Source: Anaerolineae bacterium (GTDB lineage Bacteria > Pseudomonadota > Alphaproteobacteria > DSM-16000 > Inquilinaceae). Taken from it: a stretch of DNA of 38,758 bases. This document shows positions 27,658 through 35,323 of this stretch, one piece after another. The notes below the pieces were generated by a model. The model was given only the letters and a program-made list of their open reading frames with translations, did not search any database and was not told the DNA's origin. The stretch spans positions 1-38,758 of the forward strand of contig JANQQD010000047.1 of NCBI GenBank assembly GCA_028285185.1. Reading direction: 5' to 3'. How positions within the stretch are numbered: the first letter of the stretch is position 1; each line of letters starts with the position of its first letter. Position numbers and translations under genes: made by a program.

Positions 27658-27674
27658 CTTGAATTTCCTTCAAG
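27658..27674. promoter_or_regulatory. Candidate LysR-type operator before the oxygenase genes
   Basis: A perfect dyad, CTTGAA-TTTCC-TTCAAG, begins directly after the LysR stop codon and 107 bases before the first oxygenase start. It contains TGAA-N5-TTCA with T-N11-A spacing and matches the element at 26689-26704 in half-sites and spacing. The likely reading is the activation or repression site of the adjacent LysR protein on the oxygenase genes. Confidence 0.5.
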
Positions 27675-27780
27675 CCAACCTGAACCGAAGTCCATGGCGA
27701 GTCCGGCCACGACTGTCCATCTCTGCCGGCAACGGAGACAACGGCGGCCCGCAAGGCCCGCCAAAGCAAGGACGCAAGCC

Positions 27781-28650
27781 ATGGCCACCACCCAGCCCAC
27801 GGTCTCGGCTTCAGCCGAACCGCGACGGTCCGACGCCGATGTGCGGGCCCCCCTTACCTTCATCCGGCACCAGGCGACCAAGCCCTATTTCCACAGCGCA
27901 GCCCTGACCGGCGGCGAGGCGGAGTACTTCTACGAGACCGAGACCCATTCGGTGGCGATCGCGGATATGCGGGAGATCGCGGACACCCTGTCGATCGACC
28001 GCGAGGGCTTCGAGCTGCTGGATCACGCCTCGGGCGTGGCCGACCTCTATGATGATGATGCCGTAGAGCAAGCCTATCGCGCGGAGATCGAGGCGCTGCT
28101 GACCCGCCGGTTCGGCGCAAGCCGGGTCGTCGTCTTCGACACCACGCGCCGGTCCGACAGCGGTGCCGGGGCCCGGAACCCGGACGGTGCCCGCGGGCCG
28201 GCCAAGCAGCTGCATGTGGACTATACCGTGAGGAGCGGTCCGCACCGGGCTCGGGACGTCCTTGGTGAAGCCGAAGTCGCCCGGCTCGAGGCAGCCGGCG
28301 CCCGTATCGTACAGGTCAATGTCTGGCGCCCGATCCGAGGCCCCGTGCAGCGGTCCCCGCTGGCGCTGGCCGACGCCGCGACGGTGGCGCCGGACGACCT
28401 TTTGGCGACGGACCAGATCTTCCCGAACCGCGTCGGCGAGATCTACAACGTCGCTCACAGTCCGGCGCAGCGCTGGTACTACGCACCACAGATGACGGCC
28501 GACGAGGTGCTGCTGATCAAGGGGTGGGACAGCCGCGACGACGGCCGCGCCCGTTTCACGCCCCACGGCGCCGTGCATCTGCCGAACACGCGCGAGGACG
28601 CACCGCCTCGCGAAAGCATCGAGGTGCGCACCTTCGTCGTGATCGAGTAA
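27781..28650 (+). CDS. CmcJ/NvfI-family oxidoreductase
   Basis: A protein of 289 residues matching the CmcJ/NvfI (AsaB-like) family, known mainly from fungal and bacterial natural-product clusters and related to iron/2-oxoglutarate oxygenases. Features: HVDYT with H145 and D147 as two iron ligands, VNVWRPIRGPVQRSPLALAD, RWYYAPQMTADEVLLIKGWD, PHGAV with H262 as the likely third ligand, and PRESIEVR with R277 and R283 as possible co-substrate binders. The reaction is unknown. ATG 27781 has AAGGA eight bases upstream. The next gene follows after a strong hairpin, so the three oxygenases may be separate transcripts. Confidence 0.85.
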   Translation: MATTQPTVSASAEPRRSDADVRAPLTFIRHQATKPYFHSAALTGGEAEYFYETETHSVAIADMREIADTLSIDREGFELLDHASGVADLYDDDAVEQAYRAEIEALLTRRFGASRVVVFDTTRRSDSGAGARNPDGARGPAKQLHVDYTVRSGPHRARDVLGEAEVARLEAAGARIVQVNVWRPIRGPVQRSPLALADAATVAPDDLLATDQIFPNRVGEIYNVAHSPAQRWYYAPQMTADEVLLIKGWDSRDDGRARFTPHGAVHLPNTREDAPPRESIEVRTFVVIE

Positions 28651-28675
28651 CCCGGTCCCTAGCCGAATCGGCGCG

Positions 28676-28708
28676 AGGCACCGGCCGCCAAGTACGCGGC
28701 CGGTGCCT
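28676..28708 (+). terminator. Strong hairpin after the CmcJ-like gene, likely terminator
   Basis: A perfect 13-base stem, AGGCACCGGCCGC (28676-28688) against GCGGCCGGTGCCT (28696-28708), with the seven-base loop CAAGTAC, 25 bases past the stop codon. No T-run follows, as is common for GC-rich alphaproteobacteria, so termination strength is unsure. It separates the LysR-proximal gene from the two 2-oxoglutarate oxygenases. Confidence 0.55.
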
Positions 28709-28830
28709 CCGGCTGTCGGTCCCGGACCGCGCCCGCTCACGCGCACACGCCTGAGGATTAAGACCGCCAGCACCGTCATTGCTCAGACGTCAAGTCGTTC
28801 ACTGCCGAATACTTAGATTACGCAAGAAAC

Positions 28831-28847
28831 TATCCCTTTCGGGGATA
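28831..28847. promoter_or_regulatory. Palindrome in the leader of the 2OG oxygenase pair
   Basis: TATCCC-TTTCG-GGGATA is a perfect six-base inverted repeat about 100 bases before the next start codon, in a stretch of lower GC than its surroundings. It could be an operator or a small RNA hairpin. No regulator can be assigned, and it differs from the LysR dyads. The rest of the gap 28709-28944 shows no gene. Confidence 0.3.
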
Positions 28848-28944
28848 CAGTCGTTCCGACATACTGCCGCCGACAGGAACCGCAGTTCAGGAACCGGGCC
28901 CGAGGCGCCTCGCCGGCAAGACCTCGGCCCAAGAGAGGGCCATC

Positions 28945-29562
28945 GTGATCGATTTCGATGCCATCGCCGGAACGGCGCTTACCCGCGAGCCGTTCCAGTT
29001 CTTCGCCACGCCGGGCATCCTGAGCCCGGCCGATTTGGCCGCGGTGCGGCGGGATTTCCCCGCCATTCGCAAGCCCGGCATCTTTCCGTTGTCTGAGCTG
29101 ACCTATGGCCCGGCCTTCGCCCGGCTGGTCGAGGATATCCGCAGCCAGGCACTGGAAGACGTACTGGCCGAGAAGTACGGCGTCGACCTCTCCGACAAGC
29201 CGCTGATGATCACGGTACGCGGCCACGCCCAGAAAAAGGACGGCCGCATTCACACCGATACCAAGACCAAATTCGTCACCTGCCTGCTCTATCTGAACGA
29301 GATCTGGGAGGACGGCGACGGCCGCCTGCGCCTGTTGCGCAAGCCCGACGACCTGACCTCCACCATCGTGGAGATCCCGCCCAATGGCGGCACGCTGGTG
29401 TCGTTCCTGCGGTCGGACAACTCCTGGCACGGCCACGAACCCCATGTGGGCGAGCGCCGATACGTGATGTTCAACTGGATGACATCGCACGAAGCGCTGC
29501 GCCGGGAGCTCGGCCGCCACCGGTTCTCCGCCAAGGTCAAGCAGCTCAACCCGTTCGCGTAA
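28945..29562 (+). CDS. 2OG-Fe(II) oxygenase, first of pair
   Basis: A protein of 205 residues with the double-stranded beta-helix oxygenase signature: H103 and D105 in RIHTDTKTKF, a distal histidine in SWHGHEP (H162 or H164), and R171/R172 in ERRYVMFNWM for binding the 2-oxoglutarate carboxylate. It should hydroxylate a protein or small molecule using O2 and 2-oxoglutarate; the prolyl 4-hydroxylase-like fold is the best comparison. The start is GTG 28945 behind AGAGGG. It is 14 bases from the next oxygenase gene, so the two are cotranscribed. The substrate is unknown. Confidence 0.85.
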   Translation: MIDFDAIAGTALTREPFQFFATPGILSPADLAAVRRDFPAIRKPGIFPLSELTYGPAFARLVEDIRSQALEDVLAEKYGVDLSDKPLMITVRGHAQKKDGRIHTDTKTKFVTCLLYLNEIWEDGDGRLRLLRKPDDLTSTIVEIPPNGGTLVSFLRSDNSWHGHEPHVGERRYVMFNWMTSHEALRRELGRHRFSAKVKQLNPFA

Positions 29563-29576
29563 GAAGGCGTATCCCG

Positions 29577-30257
29577 ATGACCCAGCCCCTGGCCCCCGTG
29601 CTGGAACCGGCCACGCAGACGGCGCCGAACCCCGTCGCGGCAGCGTTCCTCGCCTGCCTGAAGGCCGCCCAGCACGAGACCTGGCCGTTCGACCACTGGC
29701 TGTTGGAGAACCCGCTGCCGGCGGAGGATTGCGACGCTATCGCCGCCCTGCCCTTCGCCCCGCCCGGCGGGCTCGTCTTCAACGGCAAGCGCGAGACCAA
29801 CAACGCGACACGGGTCTATTTCACACCCGAGAACCAGGAAAGGTTCGCGGTCTGCCGCCGCGTGGTCGCAGGCTTCCAGGACGAAAGAGTTCGGGCCGCC
29901 ATCGAGGCCGCCACGGGCGCCGGCCTCTCCGACAGCCATCTCAGGATCGAATACTGCCAGGATACCGACGGCTTCTGGCTGGAGCCGCACACCGACATCG
30001 CCGTGAAGACATTCACGATGCTGGTCTATCTCTCCGACGACCCGGCGCTCGCCAAGACCGGTACCGATCTCTACGAAGGCCCGCCGCACTTCCAGTACGC
30101 GGGCTCCGCCCCCTACGGCCGGAACAAGGGCGTGATCTTCATCCCGGCCGACAACACCTGGCACGGCGCCGGCCACCATCCCATCAAGGGCCTGCGCAAG
30201 TCGATCATCATCAACTACGTGACGTCGGATTGGCGGGACAAGTGGGAGCTGGCTTGA
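29577..30257 (+). CDS. 2OG-Fe(II) oxygenase, second of pair
   Basis: A protein of 226 residues from the same superfamily but not a close copy of its neighbour. Iron ligands are H138 and D140 in EPHTDIAVK and H196 in TWHGAGHHP; R207 in LRKSIIINYV is the likely 2-oxoglutarate anchor. MLVYLSDDPALAKTGTDLY is the central core. The N terminus is longer, with an Ala/Pro-rich lead. Two oxygenases in tandem suggest successive steps or a heteromer. It ends before a small hairpin (30327-30346) and the AT-rich island. Confidence 0.85.
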   Translation: MTQPLAPVLEPATQTAPNPVAAAFLACLKAAQHETWPFDHWLLENPLPAEDCDAIAALPFAPPGGLVFNGKRETNNATRVYFTPENQERFAVCRRVVAGFQDERVRAAIEAATGAGLSDSHLRIEYCQDTDGFWLEPHTDIAVKTFTMLVYLSDDPALAKTGTDLYEGPPHFQYAGSAPYGRNKGVIFIPADNTWHGAGHHPIKGLRKSIIINYVTSDWRDKWELA

Positions 30258-30326
30258 ACCGAACCCCGGCCGGCCTTGATGCTTGCCAGTAGCACAGGGC
30301 CGGGCTGCCCCATTCCACCGAACCCC

Positions 30327-30346
30327 GCTGCCCCATGTCGGGCAGC
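30327..30346. terminator. Hairpin between convergent genes
   Basis: GCTGCCC-CATGTC-GGGCAGC is a seven-base perfect stem lying between the 3' end of the second 2OG oxygenase gene and that of the convergent unknown gene ending at 30367. The position suits a two-way terminator, but neither side has a T-run. Confidence 0.4.
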
Positions 30347-30366
30347 TCAACACGCCTGCCGCGGCA

Positions 30367-30741
30367 TCAGGTTGTTGGCATGTTGGTTTTCCAGCTCCTC
30401 AGGGAACCAGGAAAACCATATTTCAAACAGTCATCGTCTTTGATTGTGATTTTGCCCCAAGGCCGGTACACGAATCCACCGTACAAGATGATAAACCCAT
30501 CCAGCATCCCGATTTTTATTTCCTGAGATAGCCCACGCTCTTCGACACCCGCTGCACTCCATTCTTTTGCGCTCGGCTCTACACTTCCCAGGATAATCAT
30601 CTGATTTCTATTCTGCAATTTCTCCATATGCATCCAGACTGTGGGACTCGTGCTGCCCTTGAGATATCCTACAATGTCGGCAGGGCGATCTGCGGGGTAA
30701 TATCGCGCCAATGTCTCCTTGAGCTGGGCAAACCAAGCCAT
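30367..30741 (-). CDS. Unknown protein in AT-rich island
   Basis: A protein of 124 residues that I do not recognise. It starts MAWFAQLKETLARYYPADRP, with a charged helix, followed by a probable mixed alpha/beta part (NQMIILGSVEPSAKEW, FIILYGGFVYRPWGKITIKD). There is no signal peptide or membrane span. The start is excellent: AAAGGAGG five bases before ATG 30741. It overlaps the 3' part of the upstream open frame, which suggests translational coupling. The DNA is clearly lower in GC than the flanking operons, a sign of recent acquisition. It may be a single-domain effector, immunity or stress protein, but nothing decides that. Confidence 0.55.
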   Translation of the reverse strand: MAWFAQLKETLARYYPADRPADIVGYLKGSTSPTVWMHMEKLQNRNQMIILGSVEPSAKEWSAAGVEERGLSQEIKIGMLDGFIILYGGFVYRPWGKITIKDDDCLKYGFPGSLRSWKTNMPTT

Positions 30742-30937
30742 AGCAACCTCCTTTCAATTTCTCAGCAGCTTCCTTTTCCGAAAAATTGAACCTAGCATTC
30801 ACGAACGGGACGAAATCCAAAAATAATTCTCTAGCATTATCGCTAAATTGCCACTGTCTGTCGTAGGGTTGCCAGACGCGAGAAGCCTCACAGTCATGAC
30901 GCAGCAACAGGAATTCTTTGACAACCCTAGTCTGCAT
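30608..30937 (-). CDS. Unknown small protein overlapping the next gene
   Basis: An open frame of 109 codons, not recognised. The first 65 residues look like protein (Trp, Phe and acidic residues: WQPYDRQWQFSDNAREL, FLDFVPFVNARFNF). The last 40 overlap the next gene in another frame and are Cys/His/Arg-rich, which suggests read-over of a frame shaped by the other gene. GAGG lies eight bases before ATG 30937. Either a real gene with a long overlap, or the 5' part of one ancestral gene split by a frameshift near 30745. Confidence 0.4.
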   Translation of the reverse strand: MQTRVVKEFLLLRHDCEASRVWQPYDRQWQFSDNARELFLDFVPFVNARFNFSEKEAAEKLKGGCYGLVCPAQGDIGAILPRRSPCRHCRISQGQHESHSLDAYGEIAE

Positions 30938-31242
30938 ATCACAATCCTCAATCAGGACATCGTCCGTTGTTCATGCCGGGTCCATTTCGTCGGCAAGACA
31001 ATGGAATTTATAATGTTGTTATGAACCAAGACATACCACTTTAAATTAAACCGCCGACATACGCCGACCAGACTCATAGCCCGCAACGAGACTGGCGCCG
31101 GATTGCACCTTGACAGCCGTAACCGGCTTGGCTGAACTCCTGCGCCGCAACAAAGTTGCGGTAGTTCCGCCAGCAGGCACGGTCCTTGCCCAGCGATCTT
31201 TCAAGCATTTCTTTGCCAAGCGCTCACAACCGGCCCGAGCCG
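30938..31242. other. AT-rich non-coding gap before the ABC operon
   Basis: About 300 bases without a convincing gene. By hand count 133 of the 300 bases in 30781-31080 are G or C (44%), far below the operons on either side. It contains a perfect TATAAT (31009-31014) on the plus strand and an overlapping TATAAA on the minus strand, so divergent promoters for the two sides are plausible. An open frame through 31110-31973 is a shadow of the ATPase gene. Confidence 0.45.
30986..31014 (+). promoter_or_regulatory. Possible promoter of the ABC operon
   Basis: A consensus -10 hexamer TATAAT at 31009-31014 lies about 230 bases before the ATPase start. The best -35 at 17 bases, TTCGTC (30986-30991), is poor, so an activator would be needed if this is used. 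TATAAT could also occur by chance in AT-rich DNA. Confidence 0.25.
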
Positions 31243-32331
31243 ATGGTCCGCCTCGACGGCGTGACCAAGCGCTTCGGCACCGTCACGGCGGCGGAAGATG
31301 TCAGCTTCGCGCTGCACCAGGGCGAGTTCCTGACCATCCTCGGCCCCAGCGGCTCCGGCAAGACTACGGTCTTGCGCATGATCGCCGGGTTCATGCAGCC
31401 CACAGCCGGCACCATCCTGTTGGGCGGGCGGCCGGTCAGCGAGCTGCCGCCGCACAGGCGTTCCATCGGCATGGTGTTCCAGCGCCTGGCGCTGTTCCCG
31501 CATATGACGGCCGCCGGCAATATCGCCTATCCGCTGAAGATGCGCGGGTTTCCGCGTGCCGAAATCCCGGAGCGAGTGGAAAGGTTTCTTGCGCTGGTCC
31601 AGCTCCACGGACTGGGCGACCGGCGCATCAACGAGCTGTCGGGCGGGCAGCAACAGCGCGTGGCCATCGCCCGCGCGCTCAGCTTCGAGCCGGACCTGCT
31701 GCTGCTGGACGAGCCGCTGGCTTCGCTGGACCGCAAGCTGCGCGAAGACATGCAGCTGGAATTCCGCCGCATCCAGCAGGAACTGGGCGTGGCCACCATC
31801 AATGTCACGCACGACCAGCGCGAGGCGCTGGTGATGTCCGACCGCGTGATCGTCATGGATGGCGGCCGGGTGCAGCAGGCCGCGGCCCCGCAGGATGCCT
31901 ACCGCCAGCCGGCCAACCGCTTCGTCGCCGGCTTCATCGGCGTCACCAACTTCCTGGCCTGCACCGTGCTTGAGGCGCGTGAAGGTGAGGCCGACGTGCA
32001 GATCGGCGATCACCGCTGCGCCGGCCGATCCGCTGCGGGCGCCGAGGCGGTCGGCCGCACCGCGGATGCGGCATTGCGCGCGGAGCAGGTGCTGATCGGG
32101 GAGGCTGGCCAGCCGATTGCACATGCGGATATGCTGGTGCCCGCGACGGTCACCGAAGTGATCTTCGAAGGGGACCGCGTGGTCTATGCGGTCGACGCGC
32201 CCACCCTGGGCGGGGCGAGTTTGCGGATCTTCGACCACGACCCCCTGCACCATAAGACAAGACGGATCGGGGAGACCGTCACCATCGGCTGGAAGCGGCG
32301 GGACCTGATGGTGTTCCCGCGTGACGCCTGA
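31243..32331 (+). CDS. ABC transporter ATP-binding protein, PotA type
   Basis: The ATPase of a spermidine/putrescine-type importer, 362 residues. It has Walker A GPSGSGKT, the Q-loop in GMVFQRLALFPHM, signature LSGGQQQRVAIARAL, Walker B LLLLDEP, D-loop SLDRKLRE and H-loop NVTHD. The C-terminal 100 residues form a TOBE-type regulatory domain (ALRAEQVLI, PATVTEVIFEGDRVVYAV). I take ATG 31243 (MVRLDGVTKRFG); TTG 31186 in frame would add 19 residues and neither has a clear ribosome site. It heads an operon with the binding protein, two permeases and a HisD-like enzyme. Confidence 0.93.
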   Translation: MVRLDGVTKRFGTVTAAEDVSFALHQGEFLTILGPSGSGKTTVLRMIAGFMQPTAGTILLGGRPVSELPPHRRSIGMVFQRLALFPHMTAAGNIAYPLKMRGFPRAEIPERVERFLALVQLHGLGDRRINELSGGQQQRVAIARALSFEPDLLLLDEPLASLDRKLREDMQLEFRRIQQELGVATINVTHDQREALVMSDRVIVMDGGRVQQAAAPQDAYRQPANRFVAGFIGVTNFLACTVLEAREGEADVQIGDHRCAGRSAAGAEAVGRTADAALRAEQVLIGEAGQPIAHADMLVPATVTEVIFEGDRVVYAVDAPTLGGASLRIFDHDPLHHKTRRIGETVTIGWKRRDLMVFPRDA

Positions 32332-32369
32332 GGCATTGCAGTCATTGAGACGAACGGGAGGCCTGTAAC

Positions 32370-33500
32370 ATGACCCAACGACCCCTCACCCCCTCGCGCA
32401 GCCTGATCCTGCCGCGCCGCCGCCTGTTGGCCGGTGCTGGCGCCCTCGGTGCCGCGGGTGCCCTCGGCGGCACATCGCTGCTGTCGCGCCTGGCGCGGGC
32501 GCAGGATGTGGAAAAGCCGGAAGAGATCATCGTGCGCGCCTGGGGCGGGGTGTGGGTGGAAAGCCTGGATACCGGCGTCTCGCAGCCCTTCACCGACGCC
32601 ACCGGCATCGCCGTGCGCCATGACTTGACCGAGGACAATGAGATCCGCCCCCGCATCTGGGCGGCCGTCGACCAGGGCCGCGTGCCGCCCATCCACATCA
32701 ACTGGGATACCACGACCAACGCCACGAAATCGGCCCTGCGCGGTGTCACGGAGGATCTGAGCGACCTGCCCAATCTCGATGGCCTGCTACCGGCGGCCCA
32801 GCCCGTGGGCTTCGACGGCTATCCCATCGTCAACACCTACAGCTATGTCTATGTCATGGCCTATCGGGAAGAGGTCTTTCCCGAGGGCCCGCCGACCAGC
32901 TGGAACGTGATGCTGGAAGACCGCTTCCGCGGCCGTGTGGCGCTCTATGACGACGGCATCGGCTTCCACCCCGTGGCCGTCATCCTGGGCGGCGGCAGCA
33001 TGGACGACATCCCCGACAACATGGAACCCGCCTGGGAGTGGCTGCGCCGGTTGAAGGAGCAAGAGCCGCTGCTGGGCGAAGACCCCGACTTCACGACATG
33101 GTTCCAGAACGGCGAGATCGATGTCGCCTGCACCATCATCTCCAACGCCCGCGCGGCCAAGCAGAACGGCATCCCGGTCTCGTGGACGGTGCCGGAGGAA
33201 GGCGCCAAGGTAGACACCGACGGCCTGTGGATCCCCAAGGGGCTGCCGGAGAACGAGCTCTATTGGGCGAAGGAGTACATCAACTACGCGCTCTCGGCCG
33301 AGGCTATGGAGGTGTGGTGCAACAGCCTGGGCCTGCCGCCCACGCGCCCCGGCTTGACCCCGCCGGAGGATCTGGCCGGCGACCCGGCCTATCCCTCCAG
33401 CGAGGCGGATTTCGACCGCCTGATCAGCGTGCCCACGCCGGTCTTGGTGGAGCATGAGGCCGACTGGTTCGCCGCCTTCAACGAGATCATGCAGGGCTGA
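32370..33500 (+). CDS. ABC transporter substrate-binding protein, PotD-like, Tat signal
   Basis: A periplasmic binding protein of 376 residues. The N terminus has a twin-arginine signal (PRRRLLAGAGALGAAG), with cleavage probably near LARAQD, so it is exported folded. The mature part follows the SBP_bac_8/PotD pattern: EIIVRAWGG, then INWDTTTNAT, YSYVYVMAYREEVFP, LWIPKGLPENELYWAKEYIN and a C-terminal helix. The family binds polyamines, iron complexes, amino alcohols and other small solutes; the ligand here is unknown. ATG 32370 has GGGAGG eight bases upstream. A very stable hairpin follows its stop. Confidence 0.92.
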   Translation: MTQRPLTPSRSLILPRRRLLAGAGALGAAGALGGTSLLSRLARAQDVEKPEEIIVRAWGGVWVESLDTGVSQPFTDATGIAVRHDLTEDNEIRPRIWAAVDQGRVPPIHINWDTTTNATKSALRGVTEDLSDLPNLDGLLPAAQPVGFDGYPIVNTYSYVYVMAYREEVFPEGPPTSWNVMLEDRFRGRVALYDDGIGFHPVAVILGGGSMDDIPDNMEPAWEWLRRLKEQEPLLGEDPDFTTWFQNGEIDVACTIISNARAAKQNGIPVSWTVPEEGAKVDTDGLWIPKGLPENELYWAKEYINYALSAEAMEVWCNSLGLPPTRPGLTPPEDLAGDPAYPSSEADFDRLISVPTPVLVEHEADWFAAFNEIMQG

Positions 33501-33513
33501 CGGACTTGATAAG

Positions 33514-33536
33514 GGGGCGGGGCCAGCCCCCGCCCC
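33514..33536 (+). promoter_or_regulatory. Intercistronic GC hairpin between binding protein and permease
   Basis: GGGGCGGGG (33514-33522) pairs with CCCCGCCCC (33528-33536) around a five-base loop, between the stop of the binding-protein gene and ATG 33544. Such hairpins after a binding-protein gene commonly protect the upstream mRNA or limit downstream reading, making binding protein more abundant than permease. No T-run follows, so it should be at most a partial terminator. It also lies where the permease ribosome site should be. Confidence 0.5.
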
Positions 33537-33543
33537 GCTTCCC

Positions 33544-34503
33544 ATGACCCCAGGCATCAACACTGCGGCTAGCAACCGCCCGCTGTGGCTGCGCGTCCTA
33601 TTCGCGGCGGAGGCGACGCGCGCAGCCCTCTGGCCCGAGCGCTTCGGCGCGGCCACCGCCTGGGCGTTCCTTGTGCCAGCGATCCTGGTCGTCTTCGTAC
33701 TGGTGGCCGGCATGGGCTACATGGTCGACGCCAGCTTGCGCGAGCTGGACCGGTCGACCTTCATGCTGTCGGACGACTATTCGCTCGCCAATTACGCCAC
33801 GGTGCTGGACCGGTCATTCTACTGGCACATCATCGGCCGCACGGTGGCCGCCGCGGTGATCGTCACCGTGATTACGCTGGTGTTGGCCTTCCCCTACGCC
33901 TATGCCATGGCGCGTACGCCCACTGCCGCAACGCGCAAGCTCTTGTTGATTGGCCTGTTCCTGCCTTTCTTTATCGGCCAGGTCGTGCGCGCCTATGGCT
34001 GGCTGATCGTGCTGGGGCAAGAAGGGTTGTTGAACTCCGGCCTCGCCTGGCTGGGGCTCGACGCGGTCAAGCTGATCTACACCTACACGGGCGTGCTGAT
34101 CGGGCTGGTGCAGTACATGCTGCCCTTTGCCGTGCTGATGCTGGCGCCGGCCGTGACGGCCGTGCCGGAAGAGGTGGAGCTGGCGTCCGGCAGCCTGGGC
34201 GCCAACTGGTTCGCCACGCTCTGGCACGTGCTGCTGCCAATGGCCAAGCCCGGTCTGGTGGCGGCCGGCGTCGTCGTCTTCACGCTGACGATCACCGATT
34301 TCGCCATGCCGGAGATCATGGGCGGCGGCACCAACGACTTCATCGCCTCGGCCATCTATGACGGCTATTTCTCCATCAGCGAGCCGGGCCTGGGCTCGGC
34401 GCTGGCCGTGCTGCTGGTGCTCTTGGCCAGCACGCTGGTGGCCGTGATCTTCGCCTTCGTCGGCGTCGGCACGCTGGGCTACACCAAGAGGCTCGAGCGA
34501 TGA
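33544..34503 (+). CDS. ABC transporter permease, PotB type
   Basis: An inner-membrane permease of 319 residues with about six transmembrane helices, the first at about 38-62 (AWAFLVPAILVVFVLVAGMG), a long periplasmic loop, and the EAA coupling motif in VELASGSLGANWFATLWHVLLP. It resembles PotB. I start at ATG 33544; the open frame extends upstream to 33454 but that part overlaps the binding-protein gene. Its stop overlaps the next permease start as ATGA. Confidence 0.93.
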   Translation: MTPGINTAASNRPLWLRVLFAAEATRAALWPERFGAATAWAFLVPAILVVFVLVAGMGYMVDASLRELDRSTFMLSDDYSLANYATVLDRSFYWHIIGRTVAAAVIVTVITLVLAFPYAYAMARTPTAATRKLLLIGLFLPFFIGQVVRAYGWLIVLGQEGLLNSGLAWLGLDAVKLIYTYTGVLIGLVQYMLPFAVLMLAPAVTAVPEEVELASGSLGANWFATLWHVLLPMAKPGLVAAGVVVFTLTITDFAMPEIMGGGTNDFIASAIYDGYFSISEPGLGSALAVLLVLLASTLVAVIFAFVGVGTLGYTKRLER

Positions 34504-35300
34504 GCCGACCGTCGGCAAGGACCCTGTTCGTCTGGACCATCGTCTGGTTCAACCTGGTCTTTCTGGCCCTGCCCACGGTCGTGGTGATCATCGCTTCGTT
34601 CACCGCCGGCAATATCGTGGCATTTCCGCCCGATGGGCTGTCGCTGCGCTGGTACGCCTCGCTGTTCGAGACCGACAACTACACCGACGCGTTCCTGCGC
34701 AGCCTCTATGTCGCCGTCATCTGCACCGTCATCAGCCTGCCCGTCGGCACGCTGGCGGCCATTGCCATGGCGCGCTACCGCCTGCGCATGGCCGGTGCCA
34801 TTCAGGTCTATCTGTTGCTGCCCTTCACGATCCCGCTGATCGTCTCGGGCCTGGGCATGATGCTGGTGTTCGGCGAGATCCGCATTCTGGGTCAACTCTG
34901 GCCCGTGGGCTTCGCCGCCTGCGCCATCAACCTGCCCTTCATGATCTGGGCAGTGGCGGCCAGCGTGAACAACCTGGACACGGACCTTGAGAACGCCGCC
35001 GCTAATTGTGGAGCCCCGCCGCTGGTCACCTTCGTGACCGTGACGCTGCCGGCCGTGATGCCGGGCGTGATCACCGGCGGGCTGTTGATGTTCATCCTGG
35101 CGTTCAACGAATTCATCGTCAGCCTGATGCTGGTAGATGCCCGCATCGTCACGCTGCCGGTTCTGGTCTACAACTCCATCCGCTCCGTCATCACGCCGGA
35201 CCTGGCCGCGATCGCCGTCGTCTACATCCTTGTGGCGCTTGTGACGATCTGGGTGCTGGACCGGCTGGTGGGGCTGGAGGTCTTCTTGAAGTCCAAGTAG
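34500..35300 (+). CDS. ABC transporter permease, PotC type
   Basis: The second permease, 266 residues, with about six transmembrane helices beginning at LFVWTIVWFNLVFLALPTVV. The coupling motif is ENAAANCGAPPLVTFVTVTL, and IVSGLGMMLVFGEI and LLMFILAFNEFIVSLM are typical of PotC. It pairs with the previous permease to form the channel, coupled by the ATGA overlap. It ends 23 bases before the HisD-like gene, so the enzyme is surely in the same operon. Confidence 0.93.
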   Translation: MSRPSARTLFVWTIVWFNLVFLALPTVVVIIASFTAGNIVAFPPDGLSLRWYASLFETDNYTDAFLRSLYVAVICTVISLPVGTLAAIAMARYRLRMAGAIQVYLLLPFTIPLIVSGLGMMLVFGEIRILGQLWPVGFAACAINLPFMIWAVAASVNNLDTDLENAAANCGAPPLVTFVTVTLPAVMPGVITGGLLMFILAFNEFIVSLMLVDARIVTLPVLVYNSIRSVITPDLAAIAVVYILVALVTIWVLDRLVGLEVFLKSK

Positions 35301-35323
35301 CGGTTGTTGAGGAGAGAGGTTCC

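Noticed and set aside
31110..31973. Plus-strand frame overlapping the ABC ATPase
   Set aside because: Out of frame with Walker A, signature and Walker B; no protein motifs.
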